NCBI GenBank assembly: GCA_947377625.1
Contig: CANCGR010000262.1
Location: 1 to 5,001 of the forward strand
Direction: 5' to 3'
From: Gammaproteobacteria bacterium
GTDB lineage: Bacteria > Pseudomonadota > Gammaproteobacteria > Pseudomonadales > Pseudohongiellaceae
Length of the DNA: 5,001 nt
Made by a program: the position numbers and the translations under genes. A model generated the notes under the pieces. That model saw only the letters and a program-made list of their open reading frames with translations. It was not told the DNA's origin and did no database searches. The first letter of the stretch is position 1. The number at the start of each line of letters is the position of its first letter. Shown piece after piece: positions 1 to 5,001 of this stretch.

Positions 1-302
1 TTGGCGATGGTACCGAGGTTTTCAATGACCTCGTCGCGGGTCATGCCGATGCCGTTGTCCCTGACGGTGACAGTTTGGTTGGCTTTGTCGACCTCAACGG
101 TAATCTTGAGCTCGGCATCGTTTTCATAAAGACCATTGTTGGTCAGCGCCAGAAAACGCAGCTTGTCAGCCGCATCCGAGGCATTGGAAATAAGTTCACG
201 CAGAAAGATTTCCTTGTTGCTGTACAAGGAATGGATCATCAGGTGAAGCAGTTGCTTGGCTTCGGTCTGGAATCCAAGGGTTTCTTTGGCTGCTGCGGTC
301 AT
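1..302 (-). CDS. htpG: Chaperone protein HtpG (Hsp90 family), N-terminal part, cut by the window edge
   Basis: ATP-dependent cytosolic chaperone that remodels client proteins as a homodimer and works with DnaK. About 100 residues are visible, all from the N-terminal GHKL ATPase domain; the middle and C-terminal dimerisation domains lie off the left edge. Direct evidence is the Hsp90 signature SLYSNKEIFLRELISNASDA at residues 25-44 and the nucleotide-binding motif DNGIGM at 82-87. By family knowledge E36 is the ATPase general base, N40 binds Mg-ATP and D82 contacts the adenine; all three are present. The ATG at 302 is preceded by AAGGAGG 4 nt upstream and gives the normal HtpG N-terminus. It lies on the same strand as the cytochrome-like gene upstream but has its own heat-shock promoter and is separated by 234 bp. 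No defect is seen in the visible part. Identification is very secure. Confidence 0.97.
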   Translation of the reverse strand, partial: MTAAAKETLGFQTEAKQLLHLMIHSLYSNKEIFLRELISNASDAADKLRFLALTNNGLYENDAELKITVEVDKANQTVTVRDNGIGMTRDEVIENLGTIA

Positions 303-306
303 GGGG

Positions 307-313
307 CCTCCTT
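307..313 (-). promoter_or_regulatory. Ribosome binding site of htpG
   Basis: On the minus strand AAGGAGG lies 4 nt before the ATG at 302. It is a near-perfect Shine-Dalgarno sequence, unusually close to the start. It fixes the htpG start and fits a highly translated chaperone gene. Confidence 0.8.
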
Positions 314-335
314 CAAGTGGTCTGGGACCAGCCAA

Positions 336-366
336 AAGTATGGGCAACAAGCAGAATTTCAAGGGG
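336..366 (-). promoter_or_regulatory. Heat-shock (sigma-32 / RpoH-type) promoter of htpG
   Basis: On the minus strand, CCCCTTGAAA (357-366) is followed after 12 nt by CCCATACTT (336-344). This matches the RpoH consensus of CTTGAAA in the -35 region and CCCCATnT in the -10 region. Transcription would start near 329, giving a leader of about 25-30 nt that contains the ribosome binding site. HtpG is a classical RpoH regulon member, so motif and gene agree. The -10 element has CCCAT rather than CCCCAT. Confidence 0.8.
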
Positions 367-383
367 CTGGCTGAACTCTCTTT

Positions 384-398
384 GTGGCCACTAGCCAC
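384..398. repeat. Short inverted repeat upstream of the htpG promoter
   Basis: GTGGC (384-388) and GCCAC (394-398) flank the 5-nt spacer CACTA. The repeat lies about 18 nt upstream of the htpG -35 element. The arms are only 5 bp, so this may be chance; a regulator site or weak hairpin is possible. Confidence 0.25.
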
Positions 399-478
399 CA
401 TTTGCGCTAATTGATACCAGCGCCGTCATTCTTGTATTGGAGGATAGCCTTTTGCATAAGAACGCCATGAACTGGTTA

Positions 479-506
479 CGACCGTGACAAAAGCGTGTCA
501 CGGTCG
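479..506 (-). terminator. Perfect 11-bp hairpin downstream of the cytochrome-like gene, probable terminator
   Basis: CGACCGTGACA (479-489) and TGTCACGGTCG (496-506) are exact reverse complements around a 6-nt loop (490-495). The hairpin begins 30 nt after the TAA of the cytochrome-like gene and precedes the htpG promoter, where a transcript end is expected. Neither side has a run of T (the minus strand continues TAACCAGTT), so it is not a textbook intrinsic terminator. It may work with Rho, protect the mRNA 3' end, or be a protein-binding palindrome. The hairpin itself is certain; the role is inferred. Confidence 0.55.
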
Positions 507-536
507 CATTCAACAATGGCACGGAATTGCTCCGCG

Positions 537-1796
537 TTATTTCTGCGGCATGAAACCCAACATCCACGAGAAGTCCAACTGCACCCAATCTCTACCGGGG
601 ATCACAGACGGAATCTGTGGCTTGCCGGTAGCAGGCGCAGTACCTATCGGACCACCAACGCCTTGGCCAGGCGGGTTGAGCACCACATTGATGGCAGCAT
701 AGGCATGGCACGTAACACACGATGCCTGTTGTGCTGGCACTTGGGCATTGAGCTCCGTAAAAGAATTGCCCAACAACCCCAATGACTTCACTGGCTCGTT
801 GTAATCGGTTTGGGCACCTACCAAACGATAGTTGCGAAACTCCGGTGCCAAACCAGCCTGGTCCATCAGGTTGGTGACATTCTTGGTGAGTGCAGTTGTT
901 TGCCCTGTACTTTGAGCCGGGTTGGAACCCCATGAATCGTTACAGCTTGAGTAGAGCTTCGGATTGCAACGATTGGGATTGGTGAGGTTGCTCTGTGGTT
1001 CAAAAGTCGCCCACAGCCAGTTTGGATACAGTTTGGAGGAGATGTGAATACTGGCCAGTGCGTAGCAAACACCGTCAATGGTTTTCACAAAGACACCCAC
1101 CGGTTTCCTGGCACCGCAGTCGAAAGCACTGGCGGCGTTGAATGAAGAAGCAGCAACCCAATCTGCTTTGACTTCTACCGCTGCACTTGGGAATTGCAGC
1201 GATGTTTTACTGCCCTGAATGTAGGAAGCCTGCCCGGTGTTGGTGGCCAGATTCACGCCAGTTTTTGCTCCGGGGGGAGAATTGACGAAACCAGCTTCTT
1301 GGGAATCGACATAGACTTCCTCACAGAACTGCGGATTAGCGGAGAGATTTGCAGGAATAAACGCGTTCAAGGAAGGCACCGCCGGAGTGACAGCGCTGGT
1401 GTACATGGCTTGGCAGCCAGGCAGACCGGAGCTGGTGATTGCCGGCTTCACACCTTTGGTGGCCAGCAAGCTGACTGCGTGCGCAAATCTTTTCTTTTCG
1501 TTATTGCAGCTGCCTGGAACATACCAACAGCTTTGCTCAGTCCATGTTTCCCAGGCCAAATTGCCGTTGGTCTGACAGTTGATGGCTACGAACACCTGCC
1601 ATGCAGTTTCTTCTGCCGAGGCTGATTTTTGAGTGGGTAACTGGCAAAAGGCAGAGGGTGCAACTTGTGCGTTGACTGGTGCGATGCCTTGGGTCAATGC
1701 CAAACCAACCACAGCCGCCGCCGCTAAAATACTGCATAGTCGTGAAGCGAGCTTGCCAATAAAATTTTGACGTAGTGCTCTTCCTGCTATTTTCAT
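537..1796 (-). CDS. Secreted cysteine-rich cytochrome c-like protein of unknown function
   Basis: A 419-residue exported protein with one c-type heme motif, CVTCH, at residues 360-364; M412 or M416 could be the distal heme ligand. Residues 1-43 form a Sec signal peptide: basic start (K2, R6, R9), hydrophobic stretch around 22-36, likely cleavage after VNA at 41-43. The mature part has 12 cysteines (51, 74, 90, 97, 128, 158, 227, 244, 277, 285, 360, 363); excluding the heme pair leaves ten, enough for five disulfides. Landmarks AWQVFVAIN (65-73), WETW (82-85), NWLWATFEP (259-267), YRLVGAQ (323-329) and LDFSWML (407-413) resemble, from memory, an uncharacterised family of proteobacterial secreted proteins ending in a CxxCH domain. 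No enzyme domain is recognised. The ATG at 1796 is preferred because GGAGAG lies 5 nt upstream; an in-frame TTG at 1826 would add ten residues and spoil the signal peptide. Heme attachment would need the Ccm machinery in the periplasm. Export and heme motif are firm; the function is unknown. Confidence 0.88.
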   Translation of the reverse strand: MKIAGRALRQNFIGKLASRLCSILAAAAVVGLALTQGIAPVNAQVAPSAFCQLPTQKSASAEETAWQVFVAINCQTNGNLAWETWTEQSCWYVPGSCNNEKKRFAHAVSLLATKGVKPAITSSGLPGCQAMYTSAVTPAVPSLNAFIPANLSANPQFCEEVYVDSQEAGFVNSPPGAKTGVNLATNTGQASYIQGSKTSLQFPSAAVEVKADWVAASSFNAASAFDCGARKPVGVFVKTIDGVCYALASIHISSKLYPNWLWATFEPQSNLTNPNRCNPKLYSSCNDSWGSNPAQSTGQTTALTKNVTNLMDQAGLAPEFRNYRLVGAQTDYNEPVKSLGLLGNSFTELNAQVPAQQASCVTCHAYAAINVVLNPPGQGVGGPIGTAPATGKPQIPSVIPGRDWVQLDFSWMLGFMPQK

Positions 1797-1801
1797 ACTT
1801 G

Positions 1802-1807
1802 CTCTCC
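1802..1807 (-). promoter_or_regulatory. Ribosome binding site that decides the start of the cytochrome-like gene
   Basis: GGAGAG on the minus strand lies 5 nt upstream of the ATG at 1796. It selects this ATG over the in-frame TTG at 1826. Confidence 0.7.
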
Positions 1808-1874
1808 ATAGTAAGCGAATAAACAAATGCAGATGCAGAGCACGCTTGATTGCCGCTGCCCTGTCTGCCGTTTG

Positions 1875-1903
1875 AAACTAGACGCGCAACGCAGACCAGT
1901 CAA
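1875..1903 (-). promoter_or_regulatory. Candidate sigma-70 promoter of the cytochrome-like gene
   Basis: On the minus strand TTGACT (1898-1903, five of six -35 positions) is followed after exactly 17 nt by TAGTTT (1875-1880, three of six -10 positions). It lies in the 152-bp gap downstream of the peptidase gene, which would allow separate transcription of the cytochrome-like gene. The weak -10 element keeps confidence low. Nothing else convincing is seen in 1797-1948; in particular there is no clear terminator for the peptidase gene. Confidence 0.3.
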
Positions 1904-1948
1904 TCGTGGCAAAACGATGGCGCTGGTTTGTAAAGGGCAGGTGAAGAG

Positions 1949-4195
1949 TTACTGGTTTGGCTTGAGTTTGCGATTGAAGAAATCAAGTTGCAGCCGGAAT
2001 TTCTGCAGATTGAGATAGTTGTCTTTCAGTGAATGGCGTTCTCCGGGATAGAGCATCAACTCAAACGGCACACCCCGTTTTTGCAGAGCCGCCATCACGC
2101 GTGTTGAGTTGGAGAACTGCACATTATCGTCAGCCATGCCCTGCATCAGCTGCAGCACACCAGGCTTGAGATTGGTGATGCGATTCAATACATCCGAGGC
2201 TGCATAACCTTGTGGGTTCTTCTGTGGTGTCGACATGTAGCGTTCAGTGTAAGCCGTGTCGTACAAAGCCCATTGTGTGGGTGGTGCCCCGGCTGATCCT
2301 GCAGCGAACGGTGTATCCTTCGCAGTCAACGCCATCAGCGTAACAAAGCCCCCCTGCGACCAGCCCACAATACCGATATGTTCACCATCGACATATGGCA
2401 GCGTCTGCAGCCAGCGCGCGCCCATCAACTGATCATCGATATCGGGGCCGCCGAATTGCTGGTAAATGCTGCGCGTGAATTTGACCGAGCGGCCGGGCGT
2501 GCCACGGTTGTCGAGCGAGAACACGATGTAGCCGGCTTCTTGCCACAGGTGCAGCTCCGGTTTCATCCACGCTTTCTTGACCGTTTGTGTTGCCGGGCCG
2601 CCGTAGATGGAAACGATGACCGGATATTTTTTCGCAGGATCAAAATGCTTTGGCTTGAGCATGAAATATTCGAGCTGCTGGCCGTCGACCGCAGTCAGTT
2701 CGCCAAACTCGGGCTGGCTATAACCATCTTTGTAGGGTGCGTAGGGATGCTTGTTATCGAGTTGGTTTTGCTCGATCCAGCGCAGGCGTTTGCCAGCGCC
2801 GTCATAGAGCGCAGTCTGCGGTGGCGTCGCAGGATCTGAATAGCTGCCGATGAAGGCGGCACCACCGCCGGAAACCGTGGCGGCCCACCAGCCACCTGAT
2901 GCGGTGAGCCTCACCGGCTCACCTGCGCTCTTGTAATTGACTTTGTACAGACCGTGCTCGACCGGGGTGTCCTTCGACGCTTCGAACCAGATTTCTCCGC
3001 TCTTTTCGTTAACGTCATCCAGCTTGTCGACCGCCCATTCACCATGGGTTACTTGACGGATCAGCGCGCCGTCGGCGCTGTAGTAATAGAAATGTTTATT
3101 GCCATCGCGTTCAGACGACCACAGGAAGCTGCCATCGGCCAGCAATCGAAAATCGTCATGCAGTTCCACCCAAGTATCAGAGGTTTCAGAGAGTATCGTC
3201 TGCGACCTGCCCGTGTACGGATCGACTTTGAGCAGATCCAGGGTGCGCTGGTCACGGCTCAGACGCTGAACATAAAAAGACTTGCCGTCTTTTGCCCAGT
3301 CCACACGCGCCAGATAGATATCGGCGCTAATTCCAAGATCAACTTTCACCGATGAGGCGACACCCAGCGTCTTCACATACAGTTCGACCACTGCGTTGGC
3401 TTTGCCGGCGAAGGGATAACGCTGCTCAATGATTTTCACACCATCGCCGCCGATCTCTACCCGTTGCGCGATATCGACACTACTCTCGTCAGTCTTCTGA
3501 TACACAACTTGTGTTGCCAGTGGCGACCACCAGTAGCCGGTATGACGGTCCAGCTCTTCCTCGGCAATAAATTCTGCAGTGCCATAGGTAATAGCACCCT
3601 CGCTCTTCGGTGTCAGTTGCGTTTCAACTCCGGTGCCAAGCTGCTTGAGCCACAGCGTTTGCTCGCGCACGAACGACACGGCTGTGCCATCGGGTGACAA
3701 TTTGGCATCAACTTCATCAGCGGCAGTTTCCGTCAATCGCGAAATTTTTTTGGTCGCGCGATCGACCATGTAGATGTCGCCATCGAGCGGCATCAGGATG
3801 GACTTGCTGTTGTCAGACCACTCATAGGAAACGACACCGCGCGCTGAAACGCGCATGCGTTCGCGACGTGACTGTTCGGCTTCGGAAAGTTGTTTGGCAG
3901 GCGACGTCAGGCTGTCGGCATCAACAAGAACATACGGCTCTCCGCCATTCACGGGGACTGCCCACAAGTCTTGTATGCGGACATTGCTGACCTTCGGCTT
4001 TAGCCAGGTCAGCAGGGTGCCGTCTGGTGAAAGCTTGGCGCCTACGGCGGTGGGGCCAGACAGGGAAGGATCAGCGAAGACACGCTCGGACGTAAGAACC
4101 GCAGTGTTGTTTTGAGCTGCCGGGATTTGTGCCAACACGGCTGCCGTTATCAGGAATGATCCCGGCAGGATCAGCGGAAAACGGGGGAATTTCAT
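1949..4195 (-). CDS. Secreted S9B serine peptidase, dipeptidyl peptidase IV family
   Basis: A 748-residue exported peptidase expected to remove X-Pro or X-Ala dipeptides from peptide N-termini in the periplasm or outside the cell. A hydrophobic signal peptide covers about 1-27 (cleavage near QIPAAQ). Residues ~40-500 form the beta-propeller (DPPIV_N) and ~520-748 the alpha/beta-hydrolase domain, the usual two-domain size. Ser613 in GWSQGG (611-616), Asp689 in ADDNV (688-692) and His721 in ERHS (719-722) make the triad. Y531 in YGGP matches the oxyanion tyrosine. AEEELDRHTGYWWSP (211-225) is the DPP IV glutamate motif that binds the substrate N-terminus, and YTERYM (649-654) matches the S1-pocket tyrosines; these point to S9B rather than oligopeptidase or acylaminoacyl peptidase. 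Oddities: Q614 where Y or N is usual, Q685 where the family normally has His before GxADDNV, and S722 after the catalytic His. The ATG at 4195 is chosen because GGAAGAG lies 6 nt upstream and the signal peptide starts there; the in-frame ATG at 4315 would bury it behind 40 residues. Family is secure; exact specificity is inferred. Confidence 0.94.
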   Translation of the reverse strand: MKFPRFPLILPGSFLITAAVLAQIPAAQNNTAVLTSERVFADPSLSGPTAVGAKLSPDGTLLTWLKPKVSNVRIQDLWAVPVNGGEPYVLVDADSLTSPAKQLSEAEQSRRERMRVSARGVVSYEWSDNSKSILMPLDGDIYMVDRATKKISRLTETAADEVDAKLSPDGTAVSFVREQTLWLKQLGTGVETQLTPKSEGAITYGTAEFIAEEELDRHTGYWWSPLATQVVYQKTDESSVDIAQRVEIGGDGVKIIEQRYPFAGKANAVVELYVKTLGVASSVKVDLGISADIYLARVDWAKDGKSFYVQRLSRDQRTLDLLKVDPYTGRSQTILSETSDTWVELHDDFRLLADGSFLWSSERDGNKHFYYYSADGALIRQVTHGEWAVDKLDDVNEKSGEIWFEASKDTPVEHGLYKVNYKSAGEPVRLTASGGWWAATVSGGGAAFIGSYSDPATPPQTALYDGAGKRLRWIEQNQLDNKHPYAPYKDGYSQPEFGELTAVDGQQLEYFMLKPKHFDPAKKYPVIVSIYGGPATQTVKKAWMKPELHLWQEAGYIVFSLDNRGTPGRSVKFTRSIYQQFGGPDIDDQLMGARWLQTLPYVDGEHIGIVGWSQGGFVTLMALTAKDTPFAAGSAGAPPTQWALYDTAYTERYMSTPQKNPQGYAASDVLNRITNLKPGVLQLMQGMADDNVQFSNSTRVMAALQKRGVPFELMLYPGERHSLKDNYLNLQKFRLQLDFFNRKLKPNQ

Positions 4196-4201
4196 AGGTT
4201 G

Positions 4202-4208
4202 CTCTTCC
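4202..4208 (-). promoter_or_regulatory. Ribosome binding site that decides the start of the S9 peptidase
   Basis: GGAAGAG on the minus strand lies 6 nt upstream of the ATG at 4195. It supports the start that places the signal peptide at the N-terminus, against the in-frame ATG at 4315. Confidence 0.65.
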
Positions 4209-4226
4209 TGCAGTTTTGCCCCGCAG

Positions 4227-4235
4227 ATGCTAGCA
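4227..4235 (-). promoter_or_regulatory. Weak extended -10 promoter candidate for the S9 peptidase
   Basis: On the minus strand TGCTAGCAT lies about 30 nt upstream of the peptidase ATG. It matches the extended -10 form TGnTATAAT (four of six in the hexamer), but no good -35 element is found 16-18 nt upstream. It is the best of several poor candidates. Confidence 0.2.
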
Positions 4236-4258
4236 CTGGCCCTTGCAATTGGCGCCAG
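4236..4258. repeat. Imperfect palindrome in the divergent intergenic region
   Basis: CTGGCCC (4236-4242) and GGCGCCAG (4251-4258) form an imperfect inverted repeat with CTGGC/GCCAG outer arms around TTGCAATT. Its centre is about 78 bp upstream of the predicted start of the sigma-54 transcript, a distance where enhancer-binding activators often bind, and it lies upstream of the peptidase gene on the other side. It does not resemble the NtrC consensus closely. The symmetry is visible; the operator role is speculation. Confidence 0.25.
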
Positions 4259-4298
4259 CTTTCCAGTTCCGTAAAAACCTGACCAAGTGTCCAGCTTT

Positions 4299-4315
4299 TG
4301 GTACTGACTTTGCAT
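4299..4315 (+). promoter_or_regulatory. Sigma-54 (RpoN, -24/-12) promoter of the ABC substrate-binding gene
   Basis: TGGTACTGACTTTGCAT fits the RpoN consensus TGGCACG-N4-TTGCW. The invariant GG (4300-4301) and GC (4312-4313) are separated by exactly 10 nt, as sigma-54 requires. Departures are T for C in the -24 box and T for the following G. Transcription would begin near 4325, leaving a leader of about 14-23 nt before the ATG at 4339 or 4348. RpoN promoters need an enhancer-binding activator such as NtrC, and genes for acquiring nitrogen sources are common targets, which fits the downstream NitT/TauT-type transporter protein. Confidence 0.65.
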
Positions 4316-4347
4316 TTAACTTGTAAAGCTGCCTTGAGATGCCGGAT

Positions 4348-5001
4348 ATGCACAACACTGGCGCAATTACTGTCCCATCCGCGTCTGTTTGCACGCTCAG
4401 AGCTCTGCGTGCCTGGCTAAGGCTGCTGGCCTGCTGCTGTTGGGAGATGTGCGGTGCAACGCAAGCCGCGCTGGATCAGATTAAATTTACACTGCCCTGG
4501 CTGCCGGTGGGTGACTATGCCTATTACACGGCAGGTATTGAACTTGGTTTTTATCGTGATGAAGGTATAGACCTGAAGGTGAACCGGGGCTTTGGCTCCA
4601 TTGATGCCACCACCAAACTGGCCGCCGATGCCTTCGATGTTGGCGAGGTAGATATTGCGGCAGTGATCACCGGGCGTCTCAACAAAAAAACACCCGTGCG
4701 CTGCATCGCCAGCAACCAGACCATAAGCCCCGGTGGCTTTCTGGTGCTGAAAAATTCAGGCATCACCTCGCTGGCCGGTCTTGAAGGCAAAACCGTTGGC
4801 ACCCAGGCAGGTAACGCGATGATGCTATACATGCCGTTGCTAGCACGCAGAAACGGCTTCGATATCGGCAAGATCAAAATTTCCAATGTCGATGCGGCGG
4901 CCATGGCAGGGTTGCTGTTTCGCAAGAAAATAGATGCGGCCGCCTTTCTGGTCACCAACCAAGAATTTCTCGACCGGCAGGCATCGCGTTTCGGTGAGCA
5001 C
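4348..5001 (+). CDS. NitT/TauT/NMT1-type ABC transporter substrate-binding protein, C-terminal part beyond the window
   Basis: Periplasmic or lipid-anchored receptor that captures a small substrate for an ABC importer. 218 residues are visible and the frame is open to the edge. Residues ~42-218 match the NMT1/SsuA-like fold: FTLPWLPVGDYAYYTAGIEL (47-66), then GFYRDEGIDL (67-76), GEVDIAAV (99-106), and the ligand-loop region LEGKTVGTQAGNA (145-157). Family members bind nitrate, taurine, alkanesulfonates, riboflavin or thiamine-pyrimidine precursors; the sequence does not tell which. The N-terminus holds a signal peptide (R18, R21, R24, then a hydrophobic core) with a cysteine cluster C29-C31 and C35. 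LLAC at 26-29 is an imperfect lipobox; cleavage after ATQAA (37-41) is the alternative. The ATG at 4348 is preferred because TTGAG ends 9 nt upstream; the in-frame ATG at 4339 (three residues longer) is equally possible, and TAA at 4324 closes the frame. It is divergent from the peptidase and lies just behind a sigma-54 promoter. Permease and ATPase genes would be expected to the right. Confidence 0.88.
   Translation, partial: MHNTGAITVPSASVCTLRALRAWLRLLACCCWEMCGATQAALDQIKFTLPWLPVGDYAYYTAGIELGFYRDEGIDLKVNRGFGSIDATTKLAADAFDVGEVDIAAVITGRLNKKTPVRCIASNQTISPGGFLVLKNSGITSLAGLEGKTVGTQAGNAMMLYMPLLARRNGFDIGKIKISNVDAAAMAGLLFRKKIDAAAFLVTNQEFLDRQASRFGEH

Noticed and set aside
391..588. Minus-strand 65-residue frame between htpG and the cytochrome-like gene
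   Set aside because: It begins inside the cytochrome-like coding sequence in another frame and runs through the hairpin; nothing supports translation.
1194..1625. Plus-strand open frame of 143 residues opposite the cytochrome-like gene
   Set aside because: It is fully antisense to a gene with a clear signal peptide, ribosome binding site and heme motif, and has no domain of its own.
1905..1917. Small dyad in the gap after the peptidase gene (arms of about 5 bp) considered as a terminator
   Set aside because: The arms are short and AT-containing, and no T-run follows in the direction of transcription.
1827..2018. Small plus-strand reading frame of 63 residues with a CPVC motif
   Set aside because: Its last 70 bases overlap the 3' end of the peptidase gene antisense, there is no clear ribosome binding site, and the composition is typical of a shadow frame. 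One CxxC is not evidence of a zinc or redox protein.
2378..2839. Plus-strand open frame of 153 residues opposite the peptidase gene
   Set aside because: It lies wholly antisense to the conserved catalytic domain of the S9 peptidase and shows no recognisable motif; it is a shadow of codon bias.
4196..4315. Forty-residue N-terminal extension of the S9 peptidase from an ATG at 4315
   Set aside because: It would place the signal peptide internally, has no good ribosome binding site, and overlaps the sigma-54 promoter of the divergent gene. The ATG at 4195 has both a ribosome binding site and the signal peptide.

Overview
The window looks like chromosomal DNA from a Gram-negative proteobacterium of moderate GC content. 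The evidence is an HtpG of proteobacterial type behind a sigma-32-like heat-shock promoter, a sigma-54-type (-24/-12) promoter, and three exported proteins with Sec signal peptides. I cannot name the genus from the sequence.

Layout, left to right. Positions 1-302 (minus strand) hold the N-terminal third or less of htpG, the bacterial Hsp90; the rest lies off the left edge. Its short upstream region (303-536) carries a heat-shock promoter, a strong ribosome binding site, and a perfect 11-bp hairpin just behind the next gene. Positions 537-1796 (minus) encode a 419-residue secreted, cysteine-rich protein of unknown function with a single c-type heme motif (CVTCH) near its C-terminus. After a 152-bp gap, 1949-4195 (minus) encodes a 748-residue secreted serine peptidase of the prolyl oligopeptidase / dipeptidyl peptidase IV family (S9B), with all expected catalytic residues. 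A 150-bp divergent intergenic region follows. It contains a well-spaced sigma-54 promoter firing rightward into a gene that starts near 4348 and runs off the right edge. That gene encodes the substrate-binding protein of a NitT/TauT/NMT1-type ABC transporter.

The genes do not form an obvious single pathway. The peptidase and the cytochrome-like protein share strand and probably compartment (periplasm), but the 152-bp gap, with a candidate promoter in it, argues for separate or only partly shared transcription. htpG is an independent heat-shock unit. The transporter gene is divergent and, if the sigma-54 site is real, is controlled by a nutrient-responsive activator, plausibly nitrogen-related. 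I see no mobile element, CRISPR array, tRNA or rRNA, and no clear new multi-gene system. The least understood item is the cysteine-rich cytochrome-like protein.
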